Shown here one piece after another: positions 50,730 through 60,597 of a stretch of DNA of 64,000 bases. The DNA comes from Thiosocius sp942490985. Lineage in GTDB: Bacteria > Pseudomonadota > Gammaproteobacteria > Chromatiales > Chromatiaceae. The translations under genes and the position numbers were made by a program. The number at the start of each line of letters is the position of its first letter. The first letter of the stretch is position 1. The stretch is from positions 493,126 to 557,125 of the forward strand of contig CALNYW010000006.1 in NCBI GenBank assembly GCA_942490985.1. Reading direction: 5' to 3'. Under the pieces are notes generated by a model. The model made no database searches. It was not told the DNA's origin and saw nothing but the letters and a program-made list of their open reading frames with translations.

Positions 50730-52034
50730 ATGGCAAAGATAATCCAGGCCATCCGTGGCATGCACGATGTGCTGCCCCAGCAGACGCCGCTATGGCAGTT
50801 CCTCGAGCATCAAGTCAGCGCAGTGCTGGCAGGGTATGGTTACCGCGAGATTCGTATGCCGCTGCTCGAGGTCACGGAGCTTTTCAGGCGCTCGATCGGC
50901 GAAGTGACCGATATTGTCGAAAAAGAAATGTATACCTTCGCCGATCGAAACGGCGACAGTCTCACGCTTCGGCCGGAAGGCACGGCGGGTTGTGTTCGCG
51001 CCGCCATGGAGAACGGGTTGTTGCACAACCAGACGCAGCGGCTTTGGTATCAGGGTCCGATGTTCCGTCATGAGCGCCCGCAGAAAGGTCGGTACCGGCA
51101 ATTCCATCAGATCGGTGTCGAGACTTTTGGCATGGCCGGTCCCGATATCGACGCCGAGCTTATCCTCGTCACGGCGCGGATCTGGCAAGCACTCGGTATT
51201 CCGGGTCTCGAGCTGCAGATCAACAGTCTCGGGACGGCCGCGGAACGTGTCGCCTACCGAGAGCTGCTGGTCGACTATTTCAACGCAAACGCCGACATCC
51301 TGGATGAAGACAGCCGACGACGCCTCGTGACAAACCCGTTGCGTATTCTCGACAGCAAGAACCCGGATATGCGCAGCATGCTGGATCAGGCGCCGTCGCT
51401 GATGTCGCATCTCGGTGATGAATCGCAGGCCCATTTTGACTTTGTCTGCCAGACGTTGATGCGCGCCGGTATCCCGTACGTGATCAATCCGCGTCTGGTG
51501 AGAGGGCTCGACTATTATTCGCGCACTGTGTTCGAGTGGGTCACCGATCGTTTGGGTGCTCAGGGAACCGTTTGTGCCGGGGGGCGTTACGATAGTCTGG
51601 TCGAACAGCTGGGCGGTCGCGCGGTGCCGGCCGTGGGGTTTGCGATGGGGCTCGAGCGCCTGGTCGCGGTGTTGGCGGAGGTCAACCCGACGGCGGGCGA
51701 TAACGCCGCCGATATCTATTTGGTCCTGGCCGGTGAAGCGGCTCAGCTGGAAGGCCTGATCCTGGCGGAGACGCTACGCGACGCGCTGCCGCATATGGAG
51801 ATCGTCTGCAATTGTGGTGGTGGCAGCATGAAGGCACAGTTCAAACGCGCAGACCGCAGCGGCGCAGCGGTGGCGTTGGTGCTGGGTGATGATGAATTGA
51901 AGGCCGATGAGGTCGTGATGAAGCCCCTGCGCAGTGGGGCTGATCAACAACGGGTGGCACGAGCTGAGATCGTTGACGTCCTCAAAGGGCCGCTCAATTT
52001 CCAATCGGCCGCCGAACGTAAAACGGAGAATTGA
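50730..52034 (+). CDS. hisS: Histidine-tRNA ligase
   Basis: 434 residues from ATG 50730 (MAKIIQAIRGMHDVLP aligns with E. coli HisRS). Class II motifs: RPEGTAGCVRA, YQGPMFRHERPQKGRYRQFHQ and GFAMGLERLV, plus LVRGLDYYSRT. The start at 50706 is possible but has no SD. The gene ispG, usually between rodZ and hisS in this cluster, is absent here. Confidence 0.97.
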   Translation: MAKIIQAIRGMHDVLPQQTPLWQFLEHQVSAVLAGYGYREIRMPLLEVTELFRRSIGEVTDIVEKEMYTFADRNGDSLTLRPEGTAGCVRAAMENGLLHNQTQRLWYQGPMFRHERPQKGRYRQFHQIGVETFGMAGPDIDAELILVTARIWQALGIPGLELQINSLGTAAERVAYRELLVDYFNANADILDEDSRRRLVTNPLRILDSKNPDMRSMLDQAPSLMSHLGDESQAHFDFVCQTLMRAGIPYVINPRLVRGLDYYSRTVFEWVTDRLGAQGTVCAGGRYDSLVEQLGGRAVPAVGFAMGLERLVAVLAEVNPTAGDNAADIYLVLAGEAAQLEGLILAETLRDALPHMEIVCNCGGGSMKAQFKRADRSGAAVALVLGDDELKADEVVMKPLRSGADQQRVARAEIVDVLKGPLNFQSAAERKTEN

Positions 52035-52037
52035 CAG

Positions 52038-52673
52038 ATGAGCGTCTACCAAACCGATGACGAACAGGTCGAGGCGTTAAAGAAATGGTGGAAGGAAAAC
52101 GGCAAGTCCGTGATCGGCGGGATTGTCTTGGGATTCGCGATTATCGGCGGCTGGCAGGGTTGGCAGGGCTGGCAACAGTCGACGGGAGAAGAGGCCTCGA
52201 TGATGTTCGATACGCTTCGCCAGGCCGTCCGTAGTGGGCAGACCGAAAAGGCAATCGAAGACGGCAAACGCTTGATTGGCGATCATGGCGGCAGCGCTTA
52301 TGCGAGCTTCGCAGGCCTGGAATTGGCCCGTCTTGCGTACCAGAAGGGTGAAAAAACGGCCGCGCGCGGTCACCTGCAATGGGTGGCGGATTCAGCCCCT
52401 GATCCGAGTTTGCAGGAAGTAGCGCGGCTGCAGCTGGGTCATCTGCTGCTCGATATGGGCGAGCACGAAGCCCTGCGCACGCTGCTCGGCAAAACCCCAT
52501 TAACGGCGTTCGTCGGGGAGTTCGCCGTGTTGCGTGGCGATCTGGCTCGGGCTGAGGGTGATACGCCGGCGGCGCAGGCTGCCTACCAGGAGGCACTGGC
52601 GGTTGGCGTCGATAATGAGGCCATGCTGCGCATGAAGATGGTCGATGCAGGCGGCACGGTCCCGGCGAGCTGA
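52038..52673 (+). CDS. yfgM: YfgM-like ancillary SecYEG translocon subunit
   Basis: 211 residues: a cytoplasmic DEQVEALKKWWKENG segment, one membrane span (VIGGIVLGFAIIGGWQGW) and a periplasmic TPR domain (AYASFAGLELARLAYQKGE; LQLGHLLLDMGEHEALRTLL). YfgM works with SecYEG and the chaperone PpiD. Four bases follow hisS, two precede bamB. Confidence 0.92.
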   Translation: MSVYQTDDEQVEALKKWWKENGKSVIGGIVLGFAIIGGWQGWQGWQQSTGEEASMMFDTLRQAVRSGQTEKAIEDGKRLIGDHGGSAYASFAGLELARLAYQKGEKTAARGHLQWVADSAPDPSLQEVARLQLGHLLLDMGEHEALRTLLGKTPLTAFVGEFAVLRGDLARAEGDTPAAQAAYQEALAVGVDNEAMLRMKMVDAGGTVPAS

Positions 52674-52674
52674 C

Positions 52675-53841
52675 ATGAACATAGGCCGTGTGCTTTCTTT
52701 ACTTCCGCTAGCCCTGTTGGCCGGTTGCGGCACGTTTGCTGACCCGACCGAATGGTTCGACGAACCACCAGCCGATGCGCCGTCCGCGTTGACCGATCTG
52801 GCCGATGAGTTTCGCCCGCAAATGCTCTGGACACGGGACATCGGCGCTGGCACTGACGAACAACTGCTGAATCTCGAGCCCTTGGTCGTCGACGGCGTGG
52901 TCTACGCCGCCGATGCCGAGGGTCGGGTTCAGGCGCTCGATGCGGCCAGCGGCCGCGCGGTTTGGTCTGTCGATCTGGAGCTGCCGGTGTCCGGCGGACC
53001 GGGGGTTGGCGAAGGGCTTGCCCTGGTCGGCACCAGTGAGGGCCAACTGGTTGCGCTTAACGCGCAAACTGGCGAAGCGCGTTGGACGACCCAATTGACC
53101 AGCGAAATCCTGTCCGTCCCGGCTGTCGGTAACGGTGTGGTCGTCGTGCAATCGATTGATGGCAAGCTGTTCGGCCTTGAGGCGACCAACGGCAATGAAC
53201 GTTGGCGTTATGAACGGGAAGTCCCGGTGTTGACCCTGCGCGGCAGCGGGTCGCCGGTGTTGTCTGGCGGCGCAGCCTACGTGGGTTTGTCAGGCGGAAA
53301 GCTGGTCGCGCTGCGGATCGATAACGGTGGTCTGCTATGGGACGCGGACGTCACCGTGCCCAGCGGTCGCTCGGAGCTTGAACGGTTGGCGGATATCGAC
53401 AGCGACCCGTTGGTGTTTGGAGGCGGCGTGTTTGTCGCCACCTACCAGGGCGAAGTTGCCGCGGTAGAACAGCGCACCGGGCGCTTGGCCTGGCGACGCA
53501 AATTGTCTGTCTATAGTGGTATGGGCACGGACGGTCGCCGACTCTATGTCAGTGATGCAGAGGGGGTGGTCTGGGCCATTGACGTGCGGTCGGGGACGGC
53601 GGTTTGGAGTCAGGATGCGCTGAAATTTCGTCGCCTATCGGATGCCGTCGTGCTGGGCAATTATGTGGTGTTAGGTGATTTTGAAGGCTATCTGCATTGG
53701 ATCGATCGCGATACGGGAGAGCTGGCGGCCCGTAATCGTGTCGGCCGTGCGCCGATCACGACCGGCATCCGTGTGGTGGACGATGTGCTGTTCGTTCAAG
53801 GTGATGGCGGCGACCTCGCTGCCGTTCGCTTGCCGCAATAG
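52675..53841 (+). CDS. bamB: Outer membrane assembly lipoprotein BamB
   Basis: 388 residues from ATG 52675. Lipobox LLAGC, then an eight-bladed PQQ-like beta propeller with repeated Trp motifs (AVWSVDLELPVSGGPGV, ARWTTQL, ERWRYEREVPVLTLRG, LAWRRKL, AVWSQDALKFR). It is a lipoprotein of the BAM complex that inserts outer-membrane proteins. Confidence 0.95.
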   Translation: MNIGRVLSLLPLALLAGCGTFADPTEWFDEPPADAPSALTDLADEFRPQMLWTRDIGAGTDEQLLNLEPLVVDGVVYAADAEGRVQALDAASGRAVWSVDLELPVSGGPGVGEGLALVGTSEGQLVALNAQTGEARWTTQLTSEILSVPAVGNGVVVVQSIDGKLFGLEATNGNERWRYEREVPVLTLRGSGSPVLSGGAAYVGLSGGKLVALRIDNGGLLWDADVTVPSGRSELERLADIDSDPLVFGGGVFVATYQGEVAAVEQRTGRLAWRRKLSVYSGMGTDGRRLYVSDAEGVVWAIDVRSGTAVWSQDALKFRRLSDAVVLGNYVVLGDFEGYLHWIDRDTGELAARNRVGRAPITTGIRVVDDVLFVQGDGGDLAAVRLPQ

Positions 53842-53850
53842 GCATCTATC

Positions 53851-55245
53851 GTGCTGCCGGTAATCGCGCTGGTCGGTCGGCCCAATGTTGGCAAATCGAC
53901 CCTGTTCAACCGGCTTACACAGTCGCGGGATGCGTTGGTTGCCGACCAACCGGGTCTGACCCGCGACCGTCAGTACGGCATCGGACGGCTGGGCGCCAGG
54001 CCCTACGTGGTGGTCGATACCGGCGGCATCAGCGGCGATCGCGACGGTGTCGAATTTCTGATGCAGCAGCAGGTTCAGCTGGCGATCGACGAAGCCGACC
54101 TGATCTTCTTTATCCTCGATGGCCGTGATGGGCTGACCTCCGGTGACAACGCGATTGCCGATGGTTTGCGCAAAACCGGCAAGCCCATCGTACTTGTGGT
54201 CAACAAGACCGACGGCTTCGACTACGAGAGTCAGGCCGGCGACTTCTACGCATTAGGTCTTGGTATGCCGACACCCATCGCCGCCTCCCATGGTCGCGGT
54301 GTGCGCAGCCTGATTGACACGGTGTTGAATACATTACCGGACGATGTCGAGCGGACCGAGGATAGCCCTGCACGGGGTATTCAGATTGCCGTCGTCGGGC
54401 GACCCAACGTCGGCAAGTCGACGCTGGTAAATCGCTTGCTCGGTGAAGAGCGGGTGGTGGCCTTCGATCAACCCGGTACGACCCGTGACAGCATCCATAT
54501 TCCATTCGAGTGTGACGGCAAAGCCTACACGCTGATCGATACCGCGGGCGTGCGCCGACGTGCGAAGATCAGTCAGGCGGTCGAGAAGTTTAGCGTGATC
54601 AAGTCGTTGCAGGCGATGCAGCAGGCCAATGTGGTGTTGCTGGTGCTCGATGCGCAGCAGGGCATCAGCGACCAAGACGCGGGGTTGGCGGGACACGTCA
54701 TCGAGAGCGGTCGTGCACTGGTCGTTGTCATCAACAAATGGGATGGCCTTGAACCGAGTGAACGAGACCGCATCAAGCAAGAACTACAGCGTCGTCTGCC
54801 ATTCCTGTCGTTTGCCGACTGGCGGTTCATTTCCGCCCTGCATGGGAGTGGCGTTGGTCATTTGCTGAGCGCCGTGGACTCGGCCTACCGTGCCGCGATG
54901 ATTGACCTGAAGACGCCGATGCTGACGCGGTTATTGGAAGATGCCACAGCGGAGCACCAGCCGCCGTTGGTTCGCGGGCGTCGGATCAAGCTGCGTTATG
55001 CCCACCAGGGCGGTAGGAACCCGCCGGTGATTGTGATTCACGGCAATCAGACTGCCGACGTGCCGGCCGCCTATCAGCGCTACCTGGTCAATCGCTTTCG
55101 AGATGTGCTGAATTTGCATGGTACGCCGCTTCGGGTTGAATTTCGCACCGGTGGTAACCCCTATGCGGGGCGCAGAAACGTGCTCAGCGAACGCCAGCAG
55201 AAGAAGCGCGGTCGGATGATGAAATTCGTTAAGAAGAAGCGCTAA
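53851..55245 (+). CDS. der: Ribosome biogenesis GTPase Der
   Basis: 464 residues with two tandem G domains: GRPNVGKSTLFN...NKTD and GRPNVGKSTLVN...NKWD, each with DTGG or DTAG, then a KH-like domain. It is needed for 50S assembly. Start is GTG 53851, nine bases after bamB. Confidence 0.97.
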   Translation: MLPVIALVGRPNVGKSTLFNRLTQSRDALVADQPGLTRDRQYGIGRLGARPYVVVDTGGISGDRDGVEFLMQQQVQLAIDEADLIFFILDGRDGLTSGDNAIADGLRKTGKPIVLVVNKTDGFDYESQAGDFYALGLGMPTPIAASHGRGVRSLIDTVLNTLPDDVERTEDSPARGIQIAVVGRPNVGKSTLVNRLLGEERVVAFDQPGTTRDSIHIPFECDGKAYTLIDTAGVRRRAKISQAVEKFSVIKSLQAMQQANVVLLVLDAQQGISDQDAGLAGHVIESGRALVVVINKWDGLEPSERDRIKQELQRRLPFLSFADWRFISALHGSGVGHLLSAVDSAYRAAMIDLKTPMLTRLLEDATAEHQPPLVRGRRIKLRYAHQGGRNPPVIVIHGNQTADVPAAYQRYLVNRFRDVLNLHGTPLRVEFRTGGNPYAGRRNVLSERQQKKRGRMMKFVKKKR

Positions 55246-55269
55246 CGCATCAGCCGACGGCCATGTTCC

Positions 55270-56625
55270 TCAGCCATTCTTGTCGACTCGTTCGATGACC
55301 AGTTCTAATGAACCGTCGGCCAGTTGGCCGACCACTCGCTGGCCAGCCGTTACCTGCTTGACCGAATCGAGCACCGCCCCGCGGTCGCTGTCCCGCAGGA
55401 TGGCATAGCCGCGTTGCATGGTTGCGAGCGGGCTCAGTGCCTGCAACTGCCGTGCAGCGGCGCCCAGGCGGTCTTGGCGGCGGGTATGCTGATGATGCCA
55501 GGTTTGCCGCAGTCGGCTTGCTGAGGCGACACTGCGTTGGCGCAGTGAGCTTATCTGTTGCACCGGTCCTTGGCCCAGCAGTTGGCGCTGGATCAGGCTG
55601 ATCCGCGCCGCGCGTGTCTCTAGGCTGCGACGGATAACGCGATTGAGCCGCACGTCCAGCGCATCGAGTTGCTGTTGTTGTTGGCGCAGACGGTGTGCCG
55701 GGGCGGCGCGTTGCAGCCGTCCATTGAGGCTTTGCAATCGCTGCCGCTCGGTCGCCAGTCGTCGGCTCAGCGCGGTCGCCAGTCGCCTCGTGCTGGCCGT
55801 CAGGCCTGCCAGCAACGCAGCGCTGTCCGGACTCACCAGCTCTGCAGCGGCGGAGGGTGTTGGTGCACGACGGTCGGCGACGAAATCACTGATGCTGAAG
55901 TCGATTTCATGACCGACCGCGCTGACGATGGGGATCGCGGCGGCGGCAATCGCGCGGGCCAGACGCTCATCGTTGAAGGCGGCAAGGTCCTCTACCGAGC
56001 CGCCGCCCCGGGTGATCAGTAAGACGTCGCAATCAGCGCGTTGGAGCGCTACATCGAGGGCCGTCAACAAGGCCTCCGGTGCGTCTAGACCCTGCACCTG
56101 GGCGGGAAACAATGTCACCGGTAGATGTGGCGCGCGGCGTTGTAGCACCTGTAACACGTCACGGATCGCGGCGCCGGATGGTGAGGTAATCACACCCAGC
56201 CGGCGGGGAAATGTCGGTAGCGGCAGTTTTCGCGCGGCGTCAAACAGGCCTTCCGCTTGAAGTTTGCCTTTCAAGGCCTCGAAAGCGCGTTGCGCACTGC
56301 CGGCGCCGGCCGGTTCGAGATGCTCGACGATCAGTTGAAAATCGCCACGGGGCTCATAAAGACTCACGCGAGCGCGCACCAGGACTTGGTCACCGTTGCC
56401 TGGTGTTTGCCTTAGCAGTTGCCGCTTATTGCGAAACATCGCGCAGCGCACCTGCGCGTGCTCGTCTTTAAGGCTGAAATACAGGTGCCCAGAGCGTGGC
56501 GTAGCGAGGTTCGAAATCTCCCCAGCGACCCACAGCAGGGGAAAACTGCCCTCAATGACGGCGCGTAGTTCGGCGTTCAGGCGGCTGACGCTGAAAATAT
56601 CCCGATTGGTAGCCTGGTCGGGCAT
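55270..56625 (-). CDS. xseA: Exodeoxyribonuclease VII large subunit
   Basis: 451 residues: an N-terminal OB fold (VSRLNAELRAVIEGSFPLLWVAGEISNL shown in part: LLWVAGEISNL), then the catalytic core GVITSPSGAAIRDVL, LITRGGGSVEDL and VSAVGHEIDFSISDFVADRRAPTPSAAAE, and a coiled-coil C-terminus. It degrades single-stranded DNA with XseB. It converges on der and is divergent from guaB. Confidence 0.95.
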   Translation of the reverse strand: MPDQATNRDIFSVSRLNAELRAVIEGSFPLLWVAGEISNLATPRSGHLYFSLKDEHAQVRCAMFRNKRQLLRQTPGNGDQVLVRARVSLYEPRGDFQLIVEHLEPAGAGSAQRAFEALKGKLQAEGLFDAARKLPLPTFPRRLGVITSPSGAAIRDVLQVLQRRAPHLPVTLFPAQVQGLDAPEALLTALDVALQRADCDVLLITRGGGSVEDLAAFNDERLARAIAAAAIPIVSAVGHEIDFSISDFVADRRAPTPSAAAELVSPDSAALLAGLTASTRRLATALSRRLATERQRLQSLNGRLQRAAPAHRLRQQQQQLDALDVRLNRVIRRSLETRAARISLIQRQLLGQGPVQQISSLRQRSVASASRLRQTWHHQHTRRQDRLGAAARQLQALSPLATMQRGYAILRDSDRGAVLDSVKQVTAGQRVVGQLADGSLELVIERVDKNG

Positions 56626-56684
56626 AAAGCGTGGCTCTCTGGGCGGGTTGCGAGTGAGCCGGCTGAAAACAGCCGGGACAGCAG

Positions 56685-56713
56685 TTTACCGAGTATGTCG
56701 CCAAACCTATAAT
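56685..56713 (+). promoter_or_regulatory. Candidate sigma-70 promoter of guaBA
   Basis: TTTACC at 56685-56690 and a perfect TATAAT at 56708-56713 with a 17-base spacer lie about 36 bases before the guaB start, between divergent xseA and guaB. Confidence 0.6.
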
Positions 56714-56748
56714 GCTGGGCTTCATTTCACTCGCGAGCGGAAAAGTCC

Positions 56749-58218
56749 ATGCGTCTTGCACAAGACCAAGAAGCCCTGACCTTCGATGATGTTTTGCTGG
56801 TGCCGGCCCGGTCCGCGGTAGTCCCTAAAGATGTCAGCCTGGCGACCCGGCTGACGCGGAACATCGAGCTGAAAATTCCGTTGGTGTCAGCGGCGATGGA
56901 TACGGTCACCGAGGCACGGTTGGCCATCGCGATGGCGCTGGCGGGCGGAATTGGCATGGTCCACAAGAACATGGAACCGGCCTTACAGGCGGCGCAGGTG
57001 CGACTGGTCAAGCGCTATGAAAGCGGTGTGATCCACGATCCCATCACGGTCTCGCCGCACACCAGCATCGCCGAAGTTCTGCAATTGACCCGCTCCAATC
57101 ACATTTCTGGGGTACCGGTGGTCGATGGTAGTGAACTCGTTGGCATCGTCACGAGCCGGGATCTGCGGTTCGAGACGCGCCTGGACGAAAAGGTCAGTTC
57201 GATCATGACGCCCAAGGCCGACCTTGTGACGGTGCGTGAAGGGGCGAGTCGTGAAGAGGTTGTCACCAAGCTGCACAAGCATCGAATTGAAAAAGTGCTG
57301 GTCATCAACGACGACTTCGAGCTGCGTGGCTTGATCACGGTTAAGGACATCCAAAAGGCCACTGACTTCCCGGATGCCTGCCGCGATACCCAGGAACGTC
57401 TGCGAGTCGGCGCCGCCGTGGGCGTGGGTGAGGGCACCGAGGAACGGGTCGAGCTGCTGGTCGAGGCCGGGGTCGACGTGATCACGGTCGATACGGCGCA
57501 CGGGCATTCCACCGGGGTGCTGGACCGGGTGGCCTGGATCAAGAAGAACTTCCCGCAGGTCGATGTGATCGGCGGCAACATTGCCACGGGCGATGCCGGC
57601 AAAGCGTTGGTCGATAGCGGCGCCGACGGCGTCAAGGTCGGTATCGGGCCTGGTTCCATCTGTACCACACGGATCGTTGCGGGCGTCGGCATGCCGCAGG
57701 TAACGGCCGTCGACAACGTCGTCGCGGCGTTGAGCGGAACCGGTGTCCCGGTGATCGCCGACGGTGGTCTGCGTTATTCCGGCGATATCGCGAAAGTGAT
57801 TGTTGCCGGTGCGCATGCGGTGATGATTGGCGGGCTGTTTGCCGGTACTGACGAGTCACCGGGTGAGGTGGAGATCTACCAGGGACGCTCTTACAAGTCG
57901 TATCGTGGCATGGGATCGCTGGGTGCGATGGGCGGCTCGCAGGGGTCGAGTGATCGCTACTTCCAGGAAGAAACCAAAAAAGACAAGCTGGTGCCCGAGG
58001 GTATCGAGGGACGCGTTCCCTACAAAGGGCCATTGGAAAATGTCATCACCCAACTCAACGGCGGGTTGCGTTCGAGTATGGGCTACACCGGTTGCGCGAC
58101 GATGGAAGAGATGCGCACGCGGCCTGAATTCATCCGGGTCACCAATGCGGGTGTGCGCGAGTCGCATGTCCACGATGTGCAGATTACCAAGGAAGCCCCG
58201 AACTACCGTCGCGACTGA
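56749..58218 (+). CDS. guaB: Inosine-5'-monophosphate dehydrogenase
   Basis: 489 residues. A TIM barrel is interrupted by two CBS domains (HDPITVSPHTSIAEVL; SIMTPKADLVTV). The catalytic Cys305 is in GPGSICTTRI, and the flap is in the GMGSLGAMGGSQGSSDRYF region. It converts IMP to XMP. It forms guaBA with the following guaA after 98 bases. Confidence 0.98.
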   Translation: MRLAQDQEALTFDDVLLVPARSAVVPKDVSLATRLTRNIELKIPLVSAAMDTVTEARLAIAMALAGGIGMVHKNMEPALQAAQVRLVKRYESGVIHDPITVSPHTSIAEVLQLTRSNHISGVPVVDGSELVGIVTSRDLRFETRLDEKVSSIMTPKADLVTVREGASREEVVTKLHKHRIEKVLVINDDFELRGLITVKDIQKATDFPDACRDTQERLRVGAAVGVGEGTEERVELLVEAGVDVITVDTAHGHSTGVLDRVAWIKKNFPQVDVIGGNIATGDAGKALVDSGADGVKVGIGPGSICTTRIVAGVGMPQVTAVDNVVAALSGTGVPVIADGGLRYSGDIAKVIVAGAHAVMIGGLFAGTDESPGEVEIYQGRSYKSYRGMGSLGAMGGSQGSSDRYFQEETKKDKLVPEGIEGRVPYKGPLENVITQLNGGLRSSMGYTGCATMEEMRTRPEFIRVTNAGVRESHVHDVQITKEAPNYRRD

Positions 58219-58316
58219 CGCAGATCGGTTCAGCCACCGACAAGGCGTAGGCCGACGATGCGTGTTCGAGGCGGTCTACAGGTTTCAATCGACTCGCCTC
58301 TAGCAGGACCGAATGC

Positions 58317-59894
58317 ATGACGTCTGATATCCATGCCCACCGAATTCTGATCATCGATTTCGGATCGCAATATACCCAACTGATTGCGCGCCGCGTCCGT
58401 GAAGCCGGGGTTTACTGCGAAATCTGGCCTTACGACAACTGCGCGACGGCGATCGAGCAACAAAAGCCGCGCGGCATCATCCTTTCCGGTGGACCCGAAA
58501 CCGTTACCGGCGAGGACACGCCGCGCGCGCCACAACAGATTTTTCATCTCGGTGTACCGGTTTTGGGGATTTGCTACGGGATGCAGACCATGGCTGCCCA
58601 GCTCGGTGGCGAGGTGGCAGCATCCGAAAAACACGAATACGGCTACGCACAGGTGCGTGCCCGGGGCCACTCCCACTTGCTACGCGACATTGAAGACCAC
58701 GCCAGCCCTGAGGGTTGGGGTCTGCTCGATGTCTGGATGAGCCATGGCGACCGCGTCGAGGCATTACCCGATGGTTTCAAGGTGATCTGTACGACGGATA
58801 ACGCGCCGTTGGCCGGCATGGCAGACGAATCGCGGGGTTTCTATGGCCTTCAGTTTCACCCCGAGGTGACGCATACCCGTCAGGGCGGACGCATTCTCGA
58901 GCGGTTCCTGTTCGAGATCTGTGAGTGCGAGGCGTTGTGGAACCCGCTGAGCATCATCGACGACCGTATCGCTGCAATGCGCGAACAGATCGGCGATGGC
59001 CGCGTTGTGCTCGGCTTGTCCGGTGGCGTCGATTCGTCGGTCGTCGCCGCCATGCTGCATCGTGCGGTTGGCGACAGGCTGGTTTGTATCTTTGTCGATA
59101 ACGGTCTGCTTCGACTCGATGAAGGCGATCAGGTGATGGCGACATTTGCCGAGCACATGGGCGTCAACGTGATTCGCGTGAACGCTGAAGAACGCTTCCT
59201 CAAAGGGCTCAGGGGCGTCAGTGACCCCGAGCAAAAACGCAAGATCATCGGCAACCTGTTCATCGACATCTTCGAAGAAGAGGCCGCCAAGCTCGATGAG
59301 GTCGATTTTTTGGCGCAAGGCACCATCTATCCGGACGTTATCGAGTCGGCTGGCGCAGCATCAGGCAAAGCGCATGTGATCAAGTCTCATCACAATGTTG
59401 GCGGCTTACCCGACTACATGAAGCTGCAGCTGGTAGAGCCGCTGCGGGAGCTGTTCAAAGACGAGGTGCGACGGGTCGGTGTCGAACTCGGTCTGCCGTC
59501 AGACATGATCTATCGTCATCCCTTCCCCGGTCCTGGATTGGGCGTGCGCATACTCGGCGAAGTCAACAGGCGCTATGCAGACATGTTACGGCGCGCCGAT
59601 GCCATTTTCATCGAGGAACTGCGTGGCGCGAATCTGTACGATGAAGTCAGCCAGGCGTTCGCGGTCTTTTTGCCGGTCAAGTCAGTCGGCGTGGTGGGCG
59701 ATGCCCGTCGCTACGAATATGTGATCACGCTGCGCGCGGTCAAGACCATCGATTTTATGACGGCCAGTTTTGCCCATCTGCCGCACGAGTTCCTGGAACG
59801 CGTCAGCACGCGGATCATCAACGAAGTGAGTGGCGTGTCGCGCGTTGCCTACGATATCTCGAGCAAACCGCCCGCCACGATCGAGTGGGAGTAG
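58317..59894 (+). CDS. guaA: GMP synthase (glutamine-hydrolysing), full-length copy
   Basis: 525 residues. The class I glutaminase domain has Cys86 in GICYGMQT and FHPEVTH; the ATP-pyrophosphatase domain has GLSGGVDSSV, and the dimerisation domain ends YDISSKPPATIEWE. It converts XMP to GMP. Codons 37-525 are repeated almost identically at 62541-64000, so this gene is the left arm of a 1.46-kb direct repeat. Confidence 0.98.
   Translation: MTSDIHAHRILIIDFGSQYTQLIARRVREAGVYCEIWPYDNCATAIEQQKPRGIILSGGPETVTGEDTPRAPQQIFHLGVPVLGICYGMQTMAAQLGGEVAASEKHEYGYAQVRARGHSHLLRDIEDHASPEGWGLLDVWMSHGDRVEALPDGFKVICTTDNAPLAGMADESRGFYGLQFHPEVTHTRQGGRILERFLFEICECEALWNPLSIIDDRIAAMREQIGDGRVVLGLSGGVDSSVVAAMLHRAVGDRLVCIFVDNGLLRLDEGDQVMATFAEHMGVNVIRVNAEERFLKGLRGVSDPEQKRKIIGNLFIDIFEEEAAKLDEVDFLAQGTIYPDVIESAGAASGKAHVIKSHHNVGGLPDYMKLQLVEPLRELFKDEVRRVGVELGLPSDMIYRHPFPGPGLGVRILGEVNRRYADMLRRADAIFIEELRGANLYDEVSQAFAVFLPVKSVGVVGDARRYEYVITLRAVKTIDFMTASFAHLPHEFLERVSTRIINEVSGVSRVAYDISSKPPATIEWE
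58425..59884 (+). repeat. Left copy of the guaA direct repeat
   Basis: Identical to 62541-64000 at an offset of 4,116 bases except C/T at 58439/62555, A/G at 58766/62882 and C/T at 59714/63830. All three are third-codon-position and silent. The repeat begins sharply at codon 37 (TGG). Confidence 0.95.
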
Positions 59895-60291
59895 GCCAGA
59901 TCTGGCACTGGCTGGCACCTGCAGGCATCAAGACACAGCAAGCTTGCACAACCAATAACTTATCCTCATTTCTGTCTGGCAACTTCTGGCACTGGCAGGC
60001 ATCGGCAAGCAGTTATTACCATTATTCAATGGCATAGATCATGGTATCGCCGCGCTCAATATCAGCATGGCGCTCCAGTACCATGCAATGCGTGTCGAGC
60101 TGTTCATGGTATTGGTGATTACGCATGAGCCCCGCCGGTTTGGACAGCTGTAGTTTATGCGCTCTCAGCATCGGCACCCGGTATCAGACACTATGCCGCT
60201 ACAGACTTTGGGTATATGCATTAAGTGCGGTTAGCGGGAAAGCAGCAATCTAAATCGGTCCCTCCTTTAGAAGTACGGCTGACTGGAAGAA
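59895..60291. other. Intergenic region after guaA with a degenerate direct repeat
   Basis: About 400 bases. TCTGGCACTGGC-GGCA...GCAGGCATC occurs at 59901-59929 and again, shortened, at 59985-60003. A small minus-strand frame at 60022-60171 (49 codons) is of unknown worth. I see no clear terminator; base composition is lower in GC than in the core genes. Confidence 0.5.
60022..60171 (-). CDS. Possible small protein or gene remnant
   Basis: 49 codons from ATG 60171 reading MLRAHKLQLSKPAGLMRN, then HEQLDTHCMVLERHADIE. It has polar, coding-like composition but no ribosome binding site of note and no recognised family. It could be the remnant of a longer gene in the accessory segment. Confidence 0.2.
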   Translation of the reverse strand: MLRAHKLQLSKPAGLMRNHQYHEQLDTHCMVLERHADIERGDTMIYAIE

Positions 60292-60594
60292 TCAAAGGTG
60301 CTTCAGCGGATCCATATGCTGATGGAGTATTCGTACTACCACGATGCCTCGGGCGTGTTTTTTGTAATACAGAATATGGCTTTCGTAAGGGAAGCTGAGT
60401 AGCCCCTTGGAGATTGTGTCGCGTGTTATTCCAAGGTCTGGATTTTCAGCAAGGAGTTGCGCGCGCGATTCCAGGCCGTCAAGGTAGGTATTAGCTTGAG
60501 AGGCTCCCCACTCCTGGACGGTATAGTTGATGATCCCGTCAAGATCACGTTCCGCTTTGTCGGTGAACTGGAAGTGGGGGCTACGCCTCGCCAC
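60292..60594 (-). CDS. ParE/RelE-family toxin
   Basis: 100 residues: FQFTDKAERDLDGIINYTVQEWG, ANTYLDGLESRAQLLAENPDLG, then YESHILYYKKHARGIVVVRILHQHMD, the ParE fold order. It starts four bases after the antitoxin stop. ParE toxins inhibit gyrase, whereas RelE cleaves mRNA; this one looks ParE-like from the DxI and HILYY segments. Confidence 0.9.
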   Translation of the reverse strand: MARRSPHFQFTDKAERDLDGIINYTVQEWGASQANTYLDGLESRAQLLAENPDLGITRDTISKGLLSFPYESHILYYKKHARGIVVVRILHQHMDPLKHL

Positions 60595-60597
60595 GGC

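Noticed and set aside
55669..56022. Plus-strand frames opposite xseA
   Set aside because: They are shadows of an exonuclease VII large-subunit gene with intact core motifs.
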